A stretch of DNA of 64,000 nucleotides from Flavobacterium sp. UBA7680 (GCF_002482975.1 NZ_DLHA01000032.1:186001-250000), one strand, 5' to 3'; positions 49,730 to 59,260 are shown, counted from the stretch's first letter. The notes: generated by a model from the sequence alone, not told the origin. Numbers and translations are program-made.

Positions 49730-51331
49730 CTATTCCTCATACATTTCCATCCAAAGACGCGTTTCTTCAAGATCAAGTTCTTTTTCTATTTTCCTAAAAA
49801 TCTCTTCGTTTACAGAACCTGCTTTATGCATAACTTCGAGTTTACCGCGCTCAACATTCAAAAGATCAATTTGAATTTTGGTAAAATCATTAAATATTTC
49901 ATTTCCAAAGACTTTTCCGTTTCCAAAAAAGTTCGCCGGAAGTTCCGTTTTCTGCAAACGATTAAATTTTACTTCATATTTACTTTTAATATTATGCAGT
50001 AATTCATCATCCAGCAATGATAAATTATCTTCGATATGTGCAATGGTTTCAGAAACAATAATATTTCGAACATCATATTCCTCTGCCAAAATAGAATAAC
50101 GCTCAATTTTAAGTTTTTTAATAAGCCACGGAAGCGTAAGCCCCTGAATAACCAAAGTGGAAAGAATCACACAAAAAACCAAATAAATAATCAGGTTTCT
50201 TAGAGGAAATTCTTCCGTTTTATTCAGCATTAACGGAAGTGCCAAAGCAGCAGCCATCGAAACCACGCCGCGCATTCCCGACCATCCAAAAACAATCATG
50301 TTTCGATAATCAAATTCTTCCTTCATTCGGATTTTTTTACTAAGCATCCTCGGAATCATTGTTGCCGGAATTACCCATAAAAAACGAACGACAATCACAA
50401 CAATACTAATTACAGCTCCCCAAATAAATAAAGAATCTCCAGAATAATTGCTGATTCCTTCAATAATTTGTCGCAGCTGCAATCCAATTAAAATGAAAAT
50501 TAAACCGTTTAGAATATTACTCAAAACATCCCATATCGTATTGGTCATGATTCGGCTTTCATGAGAAAAAATAGTACCAGATCTTGCGGCCAAAAAAAGT
50601 CCGGTAGTTACAACTGCCAAAACTCCCGATCCATGAAAATGTTCCGCAATCAAATAAGATGAAAAAGGTGTCAATAACGTAAGTGTTACCTCAATAATGT
50701 CATCGCAAACAAATCTTTTATGGATATAATACATTATAAAACCAATAGCCAAACCTATTGCAATCCCTAAAACCGACATCAAAACAAAGTTTAATCCAGC
50801 CTGCCACAAAACAAAATTCCCTGCTGTAATTGCAGTTAAAGCATATTTATAAGCCACAAGACCGCTGGCATCATTCACCAAACTCTCCCCTTCCAAAATG
50901 GCAATTAATCTTGGATGAAGACCTAAGCCTTTAGTAATAGACGTTGCAGAAACTGCATCTGGAGGGGAAACAATAGCGCCAAGTAAAAAAGCTAACGGCC
51001 AGGAAATATCATCTATAAGCCAGTGTGCCACAACAGCAACCAATCCTGTAGTAAAAAAAACCAACCCAACAGCTGCCAAAGTTATCGGGCGGATTGTCTG
51101 TTTAAATTCAGACCAGCTTGTATGCCATGCGGCATGATACAAAAGCGGCGGAAGAAATATAATAAAAACAACTTCGGGGCTCAACGCGATAACAGGCAAT
51201 CCCGGAAAAACACTAATAATAACACCACAAAGTACCAGTACAATTGGTATTGGAAAATTATACCTTTTACTTATTAAACTAAGAAAAGCTACGCCAAAAA
51301 GTAACATTATAATTACTGTGATATTTTCCAT
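49730..51331 (-). CDS. CPA1-type Na+/H+ antiporter
   Basis: 533 residues. Residues ~5-400 hold about 12 membrane segments with the family motifs FLLGAIVSPPDAVSATSI and LEGESLVNDASGLVAYKYAL (ion-binding Asp in the latter motif). Residues ~410-533 form a cytoplasmic charged tail (RYSILAEEYDVRNIIV and onwards). This matches NhaP/YjcE-like monovalent cation/proton antiporters that exchange Na+ or K+ for H+ across the inner membrane. It reads alone, convergent with the small lipoprotein genes only by position. Confidence 0.93.
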   Translation of the reverse strand: MENITVIIMLLFGVAFLSLISKRYNFPIPIVLVLCGVIISVFPGLPVIALSPEVVFIIFLPPLLYHAAWHTSWSEFKQTIRPITLAAVGLVFFTTGLVAVVAHWLIDDISWPLAFLLGAIVSPPDAVSATSITKGLGLHPRLIAILEGESLVNDASGLVAYKYALTAITAGNFVLWQAGLNFVLMSVLGIAIGLAIGFIMYYIHKRFVCDDIIEVTLTLLTPFSSYLIAEHFHGSGVLAVVTTGLFLAARSGTIFSHESRIMTNTIWDVLSNILNGLIFILIGLQLRQIIEGISNYSGDSLFIWGAVISIVVIVVRFLWVIPATMIPRMLSKKIRMKEEFDYRNMIVFGWSGMRGVVSMAAALALPLMLNKTEEFPLRNLIIYLVFCVILSTLVIQGLTLPWLIKKLKIERYSILAEEYDVRNIIVSETIAHIEDNLSLLDDELLHNIKSKYEVKFNRLQKTELPANFFGNGKVFGNEIFNDFTKIQIDLLNVERGKLEVMHKAGSVNEEIFRKIEKELDLEETRLWMEMYEE

Positions 51332-51574
51332 TTACTGCGGGTATTTATTTGTTTTGGATGATAATTTGTGGCTACTAAATTAATATTTTATGATAATTAA
51401 ATTAGAATATCACCGAAAAAATTACAGCTTACTATTCATACAAATATCAAAAATAATTACTTAAAAAGATGACGTTTTATCCACTCAAATAGTTAAAAAC
51501 AACGATTCAAATTCCATTTAACATATTCTGTTTTAAATGATAGAAAAAATTTAAAAATGGTCAGTTTTAATTTC
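51332..51574. other. Intergenic region between antiporter and TonB receptor genes
   Basis: The full gap to 51634 is 303 bp, AT-rich, with no gene seen. It contains the TonB receptor's -7 box and palindromic operator-like motif described separately. Confidence 0.4.
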
Positions 51575-51607
51575 TACATTTGCACTGTTTTTATTTAGTC
51601 TAAATAA
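51575..51607 (+). promoter_or_regulatory. -7 box and palindromic operator of the TonB receptor gene
   Basis: TACATTTG (51575-51582) is a perfect -7 box; no good TTG lies at the -33 distance. Ten bases on is TTATTTAG-T-CTAAATAA (51591-51607), an 8-bp perfect palindrome. Its core ATTTAGTCTAAATA recurs, with one change, at the promoter at 57657-57670, suggesting an iron-dependent (Fur-like) operator. Confidence 0.6.
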
Positions 51608-51634
51608 TATAAATTAAAATCAACCAATAAAACC

Positions 51635-53986
51635 ATGAATCTTAAAAATCAAAGAATTACCAAATTCGCATTATTACTATCCCTGTTCTTTTCGGTACTG
51701 ATCGTTCAGGCACAGCAAAACAATGGAAAAATAAAAGGAACCATTACAACTTCAGATGGTGATCCTGCATCGTTTGTAAACGTTATTTTAAAAAATACAA
51801 AATTCGGTGTCTTTACCAATGAAGACGGCGTTTTTGAATTTAATAGAATAAAACCGGGAACTTATACGGCTCAAATTTCTCTTACCGGGTATGAAACCCT
51901 TGAAGAACAAGTTACCGTTACAGAAAACACCACTACTCCACTCAACCTACAATTGAAAGTTTCTAATAAAGAACTTCAGGAAGTAATTGTGACCAATGAT
52001 AAAAAGAAAATATCTTCAAAAGAAAGTGTTTACGTAGCAAGAATGCCCCTTAAAAACTTAGAAAATCCGCAAGTATATTCGGTTATAAATTCAAAAATAA
52101 TCGATCAGCAGGTTTTAACCAATTTTGATGATGCCTTAAAAAGTGCTGCCGGAGTTGTTTCAGGAGGATCTGAACCTGGTGTAAGATCGTATTCTTATTT
52201 GAGAGGATTTGACGATCAGGCTTTTTACAGAGATGGAAAAATGCTTGGAAACTGGACTGAAAATGATATGGCAAATATCGAAAACATTGAGGTTATTAAA
52301 GGACCGTCTGGAACTTTATTTGGCGGACACGGACGTGCAAACTATGGCGGAATCATTAATCGTATTACTAAAAAACCATACGCATCTTTTGGCGGAAATA
52401 TCAACTACATTACCGGAAGTTACGGTTATAATCGCTTAACAGCCGATATTAATAGTCCGTTAAGTAAAGACTCTACATTTTTAGGCCGAGTAAATACAGC
52501 TTACAGAAAAGAAAAAAGTTTTCAGGATTATGGCTGGGCCGAAAGTTTTTTTGTCGCACCGGCTTTTACATACAAAGCGAGCGAAAGACTTCAGTTTATT
52601 GTTGAGGCTGATATTTATAAAATCAACGGTGCCGGACGTCCCTATTTAAGTGCTGACGGAATCACGAATGTAAGTGAATTAGATCCTGTTCGTAAATTAT
52701 CATTTAGCAGTAACGAAATTACATTCGAAAAAGCTTCTACAATTTTCTCTGTTGATGCGCTATATAAATTAAGCGATCAATGGACTTCTACAACTTCTTT
52801 TGGGCATTCATACAGCTTATATGCGCCAAATTATGTCAACGCTGCTATAACTGGACAGCAGGTAGCCAGAAGCATTGGTTCTGCTCGTTACGATATTGAT
52901 TTTACAACCATTCAGCAATATTTAAACGGAGATTTCAAAATTGGAAAAATGCGCAACCGTCTTTTAGTTGGAGTTGACTATTTAAGAGATGACGAAATTT
53001 ATGTTGGAGGTTCTGCTAATTATGATACATTTAATTACACGACTGTTGCTCCTTACATGTCAAAACAAGATTTCGACAAAGCCATTCAAACCAATCCGTC
53101 TTGGAATGGCGGGTATGTAAACGATCGTTACAGTATTTATTTCTCTAATGTTTTAGACATTTTACCGCAATTACATTTAATGACAAGTTTGCGTTACGAA
53201 TATTCTAAAGAAATGTCGCCAAGTGCCACCGTACCAAATGCAGAAGATCCTGATTTTTCTTTCGATCAAGGCGCGTGGACTCCAAAATTTGGATTAGTTT
53301 ATGAAATTCTCCCAGAACAATTGGCAGTATTTGGAAATTATTTAGGTGGAAATAAAAACATCAACAGTTTCTTGAAAGATGATGGAACTGGAAACGGAAC
53401 AATGCAAAAAGCCGATCCTGAAAAAGCAACACAATGGGAACTCGGATTTAAATCAAGTTTATTCCAAAACCGTTTGACTTTAATGGCAAGTTATTTTGAT
53501 ATCAAAGTAGATAATAAATTGAGAATGGATCCAAACAATCAATTGTTTAGTTTACAAGACGGAACTCAGAAAAACAAAGGTTTTGAATTGGAGTTATTCG
53601 CAAATCCATTTGCAGGATTTGATATTATGCTAGGATATGCTAATCTTGACGCTACTTTCTTAAACGGAACCGATGCCGGAAAACACGTAGCTTACACGCC
53701 AAAAAACACTATAAATTATTGGTTAAGTTATACCGTTAAACAAGGTAATGCAAAAGGTTTAGGAATTGGTTTTGGAGGAAATTACAGAGGTGATAGTTTC
53801 TTAAGCTCTTCAAATACAGTAACAATTTCAAAAGTTCATACTTTAAACGCCTCTCTGTTTTATGAGCAGGCAAGATATAGAATTGCTATTAAAGCAGATA
53901 ATCTAACCGACAAAGTATATTGGGGAGATTTCTTCAATCCGCAGTCACCAAGAACTGTAAAAGCATCTTTGCTTGTGAAGTTCTAA
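51635..53986 (+). CDS. TonB-dependent (siderophore-type) outer-membrane receptor
   Basis: 783 residues. A signal peptide ending VQAQ is followed by a carboxypeptidase-regulatory-like domain (~30-110; GTITTSDGDPASFVNVILKN), the plug (VYSVINSKIIDQQVL, VIKGPSGTLFGGHGRANYGGIINRITKKP) and a 22-strand-type barrel ending in LLVKF. The plug sequence and organisation resemble ferric-siderophore receptors (FhuE/FoxA/FecA). It imports a siderophore or similar ligand across the outer membrane with TonB. The promoter palindrome supports iron control. Terminator at 54005-54040. Confidence 0.93.
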   Translation: MNLKNQRITKFALLLSLFFSVLIVQAQQNNGKIKGTITTSDGDPASFVNVILKNTKFGVFTNEDGVFEFNRIKPGTYTAQISLTGYETLEEQVTVTENTTTPLNLQLKVSNKELQEVIVTNDKKKISSKESVYVARMPLKNLENPQVYSVINSKIIDQQVLTNFDDALKSAAGVVSGGSEPGVRSYSYLRGFDDQAFYRDGKMLGNWTENDMANIENIEVIKGPSGTLFGGHGRANYGGIINRITKKPYASFGGNINYITGSYGYNRLTADINSPLSKDSTFLGRVNTAYRKEKSFQDYGWAESFFVAPAFTYKASERLQFIVEADIYKINGAGRPYLSADGITNVSELDPVRKLSFSSNEITFEKASTIFSVDALYKLSDQWTSTTSFGHSYSLYAPNYVNAAITGQQVARSIGSARYDIDFTTIQQYLNGDFKIGKMRNRLLVGVDYLRDDEIYVGGSANYDTFNYTTVAPYMSKQDFDKAIQTNPSWNGGYVNDRYSIYFSNVLDILPQLHLMTSLRYEYSKEMSPSATVPNAEDPDFSFDQGAWTPKFGLVYEILPEQLAVFGNYLGGNKNINSFLKDDGTGNGTMQKADPEKATQWELGFKSSLFQNRLTLMASYFDIKVDNKLRMDPNNQLFSLQDGTQKNKGFELELFANPFAGFDIMLGYANLDATFLNGTDAGKHVAYTPKNTINYWLSYTVKQGNAKGLGIGFGGNYRGDSFLSSSNTVTISKVHTLNASLFYEQARYRIAIKADNLTDKVYWGDFFNPQSPRTVKASLLVKF

Positions 53987-54004
53987 TATTAGTTGTTTGT
54001 TGTG

Positions 54005-54040
54005 AAAACCTCCGGAGTCATTGATTTTGGAGGTTTTTAA
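54005..54040 (+). terminator. Terminator of the TonB receptor gene
   Basis: AAAACCTCC (54005-54013) and GGAGGTTTTT (54029-54038) form a stem followed by a T-run. Confidence 0.85.
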
Positions 54041-54070
54041 TTTTATAATAATCTAAATTTAAAATTTATT

Positions 54071-54219
54071 TTTTAAACACATAGAGACATAGATTTTATT
54101 TCGTTTAAAAGAGTTGAAAAAAAATCTAGATTTTTGATTTTTACACATAGCTATGTGCGTTTAAACAAATGAAATGCCTTTTATGGACAAAGAAAATCTA
54201 TGTCTCTATGTGTTTAAAA
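54071..54219. repeat. CACATAG-family inverted repeat, copy E
   Basis: Arms TTTTAAACACATAGAGACATAG (from 54071) and CTATGTCTCTATGTGTTTAAAA (to 54219). The interior shares AATCTAGATTTT, ACACATAGCTATGTG and AAATGCCTTTTATGGACAAAG blocks with copy B. It fills most of the 326-bp gap between convergent genes. Confidence 0.85.
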
Positions 54220-54272
54220 AAATCTGCCTTAATCTGCGAAATCTGCGTGAAACAACTTTTCAAGTTCATAAT

Positions 54273-54305
54273 AAAAAAAGCCGAATCTAAAATAATTCGG
54301 CTTTT
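54273..54305 (-). terminator. Bidirectional terminator after nrdA
   Basis: AAAAAAAGCCGAAT (54273-54286) and ATTCGGCTTTT (54295-54305) form a stem with A/T runs on both sides, just past the nrdA stop. Confidence 0.85.
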
Positions 54306-54312
54306 GTTTTTT

Positions 54313-56010
54313 TTACGATTCACAACTGCTGCAAGTAACCAAACTTGTCACCAATTCTTTAGAAACACTTTGGCTTCTTTGGTAATACAAACTTTTTACA
54401 CCCAGCTGCCAAGCTTCAATCATTAAACGGTTTACTTCTTTAACTGGCAATTCAGCCGGAATATTAAGATTTAAACTCTGTCCCTGATCTACAAATTTCT
54501 GACGAATTCCTGCCTGCTGTACAATTTCCAGCTGACTGATTTCTTTAAACGTTTTAAAAACATCTTTTTCAGTTTGAGATAGCTGAGACATATGCTGAAC
54601 ACTTCCACCATTTAGCATAATTTCTCTCCAAACTTCTTCATTATCCAAGCCTTTTTCTTCAAGCAGTTTTTTCAGGTATTTATTTTTACGCATAAAATTA
54701 CCTTTACTCAAACCAGCTTTATAGTAATTACTGCTAAAAGGCTCAATTCCCGGAGAAGTCTGACCTAAAATTGCCGAAGATGAAGTCGTTGGCGCGATTG
54801 CCATTGTTGTCGTATTACGTCTTCCGTAACCTTTTAGCAATTCTGGTTCACCATAAATTCTGGCTAATTCCTGAGTTGCTTTATCAGCCTTATCGCTTAT
54901 ATGTTTAAAAATTTCTGTCGTTTTCAATTTAGCTTCCATTCCTTCAAACGGAATCATATTTTTCTGCAAATAAGAATGCCATCCTAAAACACCTAAACCT
55001 AATGCACGGTGTCTTTTAGCAAATTTATTCGCTGCAGAAAGATAATAGTTCCCTTCTGTTTTTTCGATGAATTCCTGTAATACCGCATCAAGGAAAAAGA
55101 TAGCCAGTTTTACCGCTTCTGTATCTTTCCATTCTTCATAAAGCTCTAAATTCATTGAAGATAAACAGCAAATAAACGATTCGTCCTGACTTGACGGAAG
55201 CATAATTTCACTACATAAATTACTCGCATTGATTCTCAGATTTTGATCTTTGTAAACCTGTGGCTTGCTTTTATTTACGTTATCGCTGAAAAAAATATAA
55301 GGCAGTCCTTTTTGTTGACGGCTTTCTAAAACCTTTGCCCAAATTTGTCTTTTATCATTATCACCGTCAATCATTTCCTGCATCCAGTAATCAGGAACAC
55401 AGATTCCGGTAAACAAATTCTGAATTGGGTTTCCGATACTTTTAATTTTCAAAAATTCTTCAATATCCGGATGGTCGATATCTAAATATGCAGCAAATGC
55501 GCCGCGACGAACTCCGCCTTGCGAAATCGTGTCCATAGCTGTATCAAAAAGTTTCATGAAACTTACCGCTCCACTACTCTTTCCGTTGTCTGTTACTGCA
55601 CTTCCGCGTTCACGTAATTCCCCAAAATAACCAGATGTTCCACCGCCTATTTTAGTCTGCATGATCACTTCGCCCAGTTTATGTGTAATTCCTTCAATCT
55701 TATCCGGAACGTGTACGTTAAAACAAGAAATAGGTAAACCTCTTTCGGTTCCCATATTCGCCCAAACCGGCGAGCTGATACTCATCCAGCCGCGTTCAAT
55801 CATTTCTACAAAAGACTCTTTTAATTCCGGTTTATATAATCTTCTTGCGGCAGCGGTACAAATTCTGTCAATTGCACCTTCTACCGTTTCACCTTTTAAA
55901 AGATAACCGCGGTTTAAAATTTGTTCACTCTCAGAGTTCTTCCACCACATTTTGGTTCCTGCTTCATTTTGCGGAAGACTATTAACTTCATTTGTATCTA
56001 TTGTACTCAT
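54313..56010 (-). CDS. nrdA: Class I ribonucleotide reductase large subunit, minimal (Id-like)
   Basis: 565 residues, short for NrdA because no ATP-cone domain precedes the barrel. Active-site residues are present: Cys96 (LPISCFNVH), Asn264/Cys266/Glu268 (NASNLCSEIM), Cys281/282 (FICCLSSMNL) and the redox tail CSSCES with Cys560 and Cys563. It reduces ribonucleoside diphosphates to deoxynucleotides. The minimal architecture matches what I recall for the F. johnsoniae class Id enzyme. The gene follows nrdB by 12 bp in one operon. Confidence 0.95.
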   Translation of the reverse strand: MSTIDTNEVNSLPQNEAGTKMWWKNSESEQILNRGYLLKGETVEGAIDRICTAAARRLYKPELKESFVEMIERGWMSISSPVWANMGTERGLPISCFNVHVPDKIEGITHKLGEVIMQTKIGGGTSGYFGELRERGSAVTDNGKSSGAVSFMKLFDTAMDTISQGGVRRGAFAAYLDIDHPDIEEFLKIKSIGNPIQNLFTGICVPDYWMQEMIDGDNDKRQIWAKVLESRQQKGLPYIFFSDNVNKSKPQVYKDQNLRINASNLCSEIMLPSSQDESFICCLSSMNLELYEEWKDTEAVKLAIFFLDAVLQEFIEKTEGNYYLSAANKFAKRHRALGLGVLGWHSYLQKNMIPFEGMEAKLKTTEIFKHISDKADKATQELARIYGEPELLKGYGRRNTTTMAIAPTTSSSAILGQTSPGIEPFSSNYYKAGLSKGNFMRKNKYLKKLLEEKGLDNEEVWREIMLNGGSVQHMSQLSQTEKDVFKTFKEISQLEIVQQAGIRQKFVDQGQSLNLNIPAELPVKEVNRLMIEAWQLGVKSLYYQRSQSVSKELVTSLVTCSSCES

Positions 56011-56022
56011 ACTGTTTTGCTT

Positions 56023-56997
56023 TTAGAAAAGATCGTTTGCCGTAATACTTTTATCGTGTTTGGTATATTCTACAGGACGTTTTGCGAAAAAATCATCCAG
56101 ACTGTTTGCAAAAACTTCTTCTTCAAACCAAGCCAAAGCTTTGTAATCGTCAATATTAACATTGAAAATTGTTGGAATTCCAATTTGTTTTAAGCTTTCA
56201 TCAAGTCTAAATTTCATAAAATTCACCAAATCACCTTTTTTAATACTTTCTATTTCACCTTCTTCAAATATCCAGTCTAATATGTCTGATTCAACTGCAA
56301 TAGAATCCTTAACCGTTTCTCTAATTAATTCTAAAGTATCAGCATCAAAATAATCCGGAAATTCTTCTCTTATTTTATTGATGATGAAAATTCCGCCATT
56401 AGCATGAATCTGCTCATCGATAGAAGTCCACGCAATAATGTTACTCACATTTTTCATGTAACCTTTAAATCTTGTAAAAGAAAGCAGAATAGCAAACTGG
56501 CTGAAAAGCGAAACATTTTCAATTAGAATACTGAATAAAATCAGCGAAACCATATATTTTCTGTTATCCTGAGAGCGTGTATCTTTTAAAACATTAGAAA
56601 GATAATCAACACGTCTGCGAATAACCGGAACGTCCAAAAGTTTTTCAAATTCATCGTTGTAACCTAATACTTCAAGAAGACGTGAATAAGCTTCAGAATG
56701 TCTGAATTCACACTCTGCAAAAGTGGTTCCTAAACCATTAAATTCAGGTTTTGGAAAGTGCTCATAGATGTTTCCCCAAAAACTTTTTACAGCTACCTCA
56801 ATCTGTGCAATTGCCAGTAAACTATTCTTTACTGCAGTTTTTTCTGCCAATGTTAAATGAGCATGAAAATCCTGAGTATCAGCAGTAAAATCAACTTCTG
56901 TATGAACCCAATACGCTTTATTTATCGCTTCTGTAAATTGCAAAACCTCTGGGTATTCAAAAGGTTTATAATTGACTCTTTTATCAAATATAGACAT
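56023..56997 (-). CDS. nrdB: Class I ribonucleotide reductase small subunit, likely class Id (Mn2)
   Basis: 324 residues, ferritin-like. Metal ligands: Glu67 (AIAQIEVAV), Glu97 and His100 (CEFRHSEAYS), Glu160 (ILIENVS), Glu195 and His198 (SIDEQIHANGG). Tyr104 follows the first His, as I recall for the F. johnsoniae class Id protein, where the cofactor is a superoxide-activated dimanganese centre and this tyrosine is not the stable radical. The Glu67 at the position usually Asp in class Ia/Ib supports the assignment. No NrdI gene is nearby, in line with superoxide rather than NrdI activation. First gene of the operon. Confidence 0.92.
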   Translation of the reverse strand: MSIFDKRVNYKPFEYPEVLQFTEAINKAYWVHTEVDFTADTQDFHAHLTLAEKTAVKNSLLAIAQIEVAVKSFWGNIYEHFPKPEFNGLGTTFAECEFRHSEAYSRLLEVLGYNDEFEKLLDVPVIRRRVDYLSNVLKDTRSQDNRKYMVSLILFSILIENVSLFSQFAILLSFTRFKGYMKNVSNIIAWTSIDEQIHANGGIFIINKIREEFPDYFDADTLELIRETVKDSIAVESDILDWIFEEGEIESIKKGDLVNFMKFRLDESLKQIGIPTIFNVNIDDYKALAWFEEEVFANSLDDFFAKRPVEYTKHDKSITANDLF

Positions 56998-57615
56998 ATA
57001 TATAGTATTTAACGGTGACTAAATAAGAATAGAAAATTAACAGGATTTGAGGTGGGGAACTGCGTTTTCTATACATACAAAATTAACCCACGATTCTCCT
57101 TTAGACTAGGTTTTGATGTTAAAAATCCGAACAATTATCAACAGGAAAAAATCAGGCTGAAAACCATTAAAAAAACAATTTATTAACAAGCACATAATTT
57201 TTCGTAGTTGCCGAAATACCAGTTATTTAAACTGGATCTAAATAAACTTGTCAACATAAAAAATGAAAAAAATCCGGAGAATGAAAAAACAGTTATTAAC
57301 ATCCAAAGTTCAAATTTGGACTTTTTTGATTCGATTTTGAGTAAAAGTAAACGTCAAATTTCCTCTTAAAAAAACTTTCATCTGATAGAAAATAAAATCT
57401 AAAATTTAGAAAATGTTCTACTTTTATAAATATTAAAAAACTAATTATCAGATATTTAAATTTTAAAATACTAAAAAACATTAAACACTTATTAAACCAA
57501 AACATAAAACCGCTGTCTTACAATTTTGAAAAATAGCTGTTACAGAAAAAAGATAATTGAAAACTTAGGATTAGATTAAAATTCATTAGAATTAAACTTT
57601 TAAAAGCAATAAAAC
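56998..57615. other. Intergenic region between nrdB and the ankyrin operon
   Basis: No credible gene is seen in the full 732-bp gap (56998-57729). On the minus strand TAATTTTG (57078-57085) fits a -7 box for nrdBA. The rest is strongly AT-rich; an ORF of 69 codons (57296-57505, minus) is low-complexity Phe/Lys-rich and not credible. Confidence 0.5.
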
Positions 57616-57645
57616 TTGCTATAAAAATATTAATCTTTACATTTG
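57616..57645 (+). promoter_or_regulatory. Promoter of the ankyrin-DUF2271-PepSY-ApbE operon
   Basis: TTG at 57616-57618 and a perfect -7 box TACATTTG at 57638-57645 are 19 nt apart. Confidence 0.7.
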
Positions 57646-57656
57646 TCATTATTTTG

Positions 57657-57670
57657 ATTTATTCTAAATA
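57657..57670 (+). promoter_or_regulatory. Putative iron-type operator downstream of the promoter
   Basis: ATTTATTCTAAATA lies 11 bp past the -7 box. It differs by one base from ATTTAGTCTAAATA at the same relative place in the TonB receptor promoter, implying a shared repressor, probably Fur-like. Confidence 0.55.
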
Positions 57671-57729
57671 GACTTTAATCTCATCTATAATTTTTGGAAC
57701 AAGAACTCCAATAAACAACATAACAAAAT

Positions 57730-59217
57730 ATGAAAAAGAATCTTTTTATTTCTTTAGCATTTGCAGCTGTTTCATTTGTTAATGCACAGCAAAAAAATAC
57801 ACTTTTAGAAGCATCATTCTGGAAAACGTCTCCAAATGTCGAAACAGTAAAAGCAGAAATAGCAAAAGGAAATAATCCGGCAGAAGCTAACATAAATGCT
57901 TTTGATGTTACTACACTGGCAATCAACAACGATGCACCAAATGAAACAATCAAATTTTTAATCGATCAGCCTGGAAATTCTATAACAAAATTAACGCACG
58001 ACAATCGTATTTATTTACATTGGGCCGCTTACAGAGGAAATACAGAATTAGTACAATATCTTATAAGTAAAGGTTCTGATGTTAATTTTGAAGACAGCCA
58101 CGGTACAGCTCCAGCAGATTTTGCAGCTTCAAACGGACAAGCAAATCCTGCTTTATATGAAGCTTTCTTTAAAGCCGGAATCGATCCGAAGAAAAAATAT
58201 GCAAACGGAGCGAACTTATTGCTTTTGGCTATTTCTTCTGATAAGGATTTAAAAGCTGCTGAATATTTTTCTACAAAAGGATTATCTCTTAAAGATGTAG
58301 ATAATGACGGAAATACTGCTTTTACCTATGCAGCAAGATCTGGAAACATTCCTTTCCTGAAAAAACTTCTTGAAAAAGGAATAAAACCAAATGATAATGC
58401 TCTTTTTACGGCAGCACAAGGAAGCCGCAGAGAAACGAATACAATTGAAACTTATAAATATTTAGTTGAAGAAGTAAAACTAAAAGCAAATGCACAAAAT
58501 AAAGCAGGGCAAAATGTATTGCATATTTTAGCAGGAAAACCAAACCAAGCTGAAATCGTTACATACTTTTTAAGCAAAGGTACTGATGCAAATAAAGCTG
58601 ATAAAGAAGGAAATACACCTTTGATGGCTGCAGCTTCGGCTAAAGAAACTGCGGTTTTAGAAATTTTACTTCCAGTTACAAAAAACGTTAATGCCCAAAA
58701 CTTAAAAGGAGAATCGGCTTTGACAAATGCCGTACGAACTGGAACTCCAGAAACTGTAGCTTTACTTTTAAACAAAGGTGCCGATGTGAATGTAAAAGAT
58801 AAAGACGGAAACAATTTAGGTGTTTATTTGGTTCAATCATACAAACCTGCCGGAAAAGAAACTACTGCTGATCCTTTTGATGCAAAAGCAAAATTACTTC
58901 AGGATAAAGGTTTAAACTTAGCAGCAGCTCAAAAAGATGGAAATACTTTGTATCATTTAGCAATTACAAAAAATGACATAACACTTCTTAAAAAAATAAC
59001 GGATTTAAAAGTAGATATAAATGCTAAAAACAAAGATGGTTTAACAGCTTTGCACAGAGCAGCAATGACGTCTAAAGATGATGCTGTTTTAAAATACCTT
59101 ATTTCTGCCGGAGCAAAAAAAGACATCAACACAGAATTTGATGAAACAGCTTATGCACTGGCTAAAGAAAATGAACTGCTTACAAAAAACAACGTATCAA
59201 TTGACTTTTTAAAATAG
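57730..59217 (+). CDS. Exported ankyrin-repeat protein
   Basis: 495 residues with a signal peptide (NLFISLAFAAVSFVNA). About ten to twelve ankyrin repeats follow, visible as repeated G-N-T-x-L-x-x-A-A and LLxxGAD-V-N steps, for example DGNTAFTYAARSGNIPFLKKLLEKG and KNKDGLTALHRAAMTSKDDAVLKYLISAGAK. It likely binds a protein partner in the periplasm or at the surface. It is first in an operon with DUF2271, PepSY/flavoreductase and ApbE genes, suggesting a role beside this redox system. Confidence 0.9.
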   Translation: MKKNLFISLAFAAVSFVNAQQKNTLLEASFWKTSPNVETVKAEIAKGNNPAEANINAFDVTTLAINNDAPNETIKFLIDQPGNSITKLTHDNRIYLHWAAYRGNTELVQYLISKGSDVNFEDSHGTAPADFAASNGQANPALYEAFFKAGIDPKKKYANGANLLLLAISSDKDLKAAEYFSTKGLSLKDVDNDGNTAFTYAARSGNIPFLKKLLEKGIKPNDNALFTAAQGSRRETNTIETYKYLVEEVKLKANAQNKAGQNVLHILAGKPNQAEIVTYFLSKGTDANKADKEGNTPLMAAASAKETAVLEILLPVTKNVNAQNLKGESALTNAVRTGTPETVALLLNKGADVNVKDKDGNNLGVYLVQSYKPAGKETTADPFDAKAKLLQDKGLNLAAAQKDGNTLYHLAITKNDITLLKKITDLKVDINAKNKDGLTALHRAAMTSKDDAVLKYLISAGAKKDINTEFDETAYALAKENELLTKNNVSIDFLK

Positions 59218-59260
59218 GTCTTAAAATTCCAAAAATAAAATTCCAAATTCCAATTAAAAA

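Noticed and set aside
57296..57505. 69-codon minus-strand frame between nrdB and the ankyrin gene
   Set aside because: Low-complexity Phe/Ile/Lys translation of an AT-rich gap with no supporting feature.
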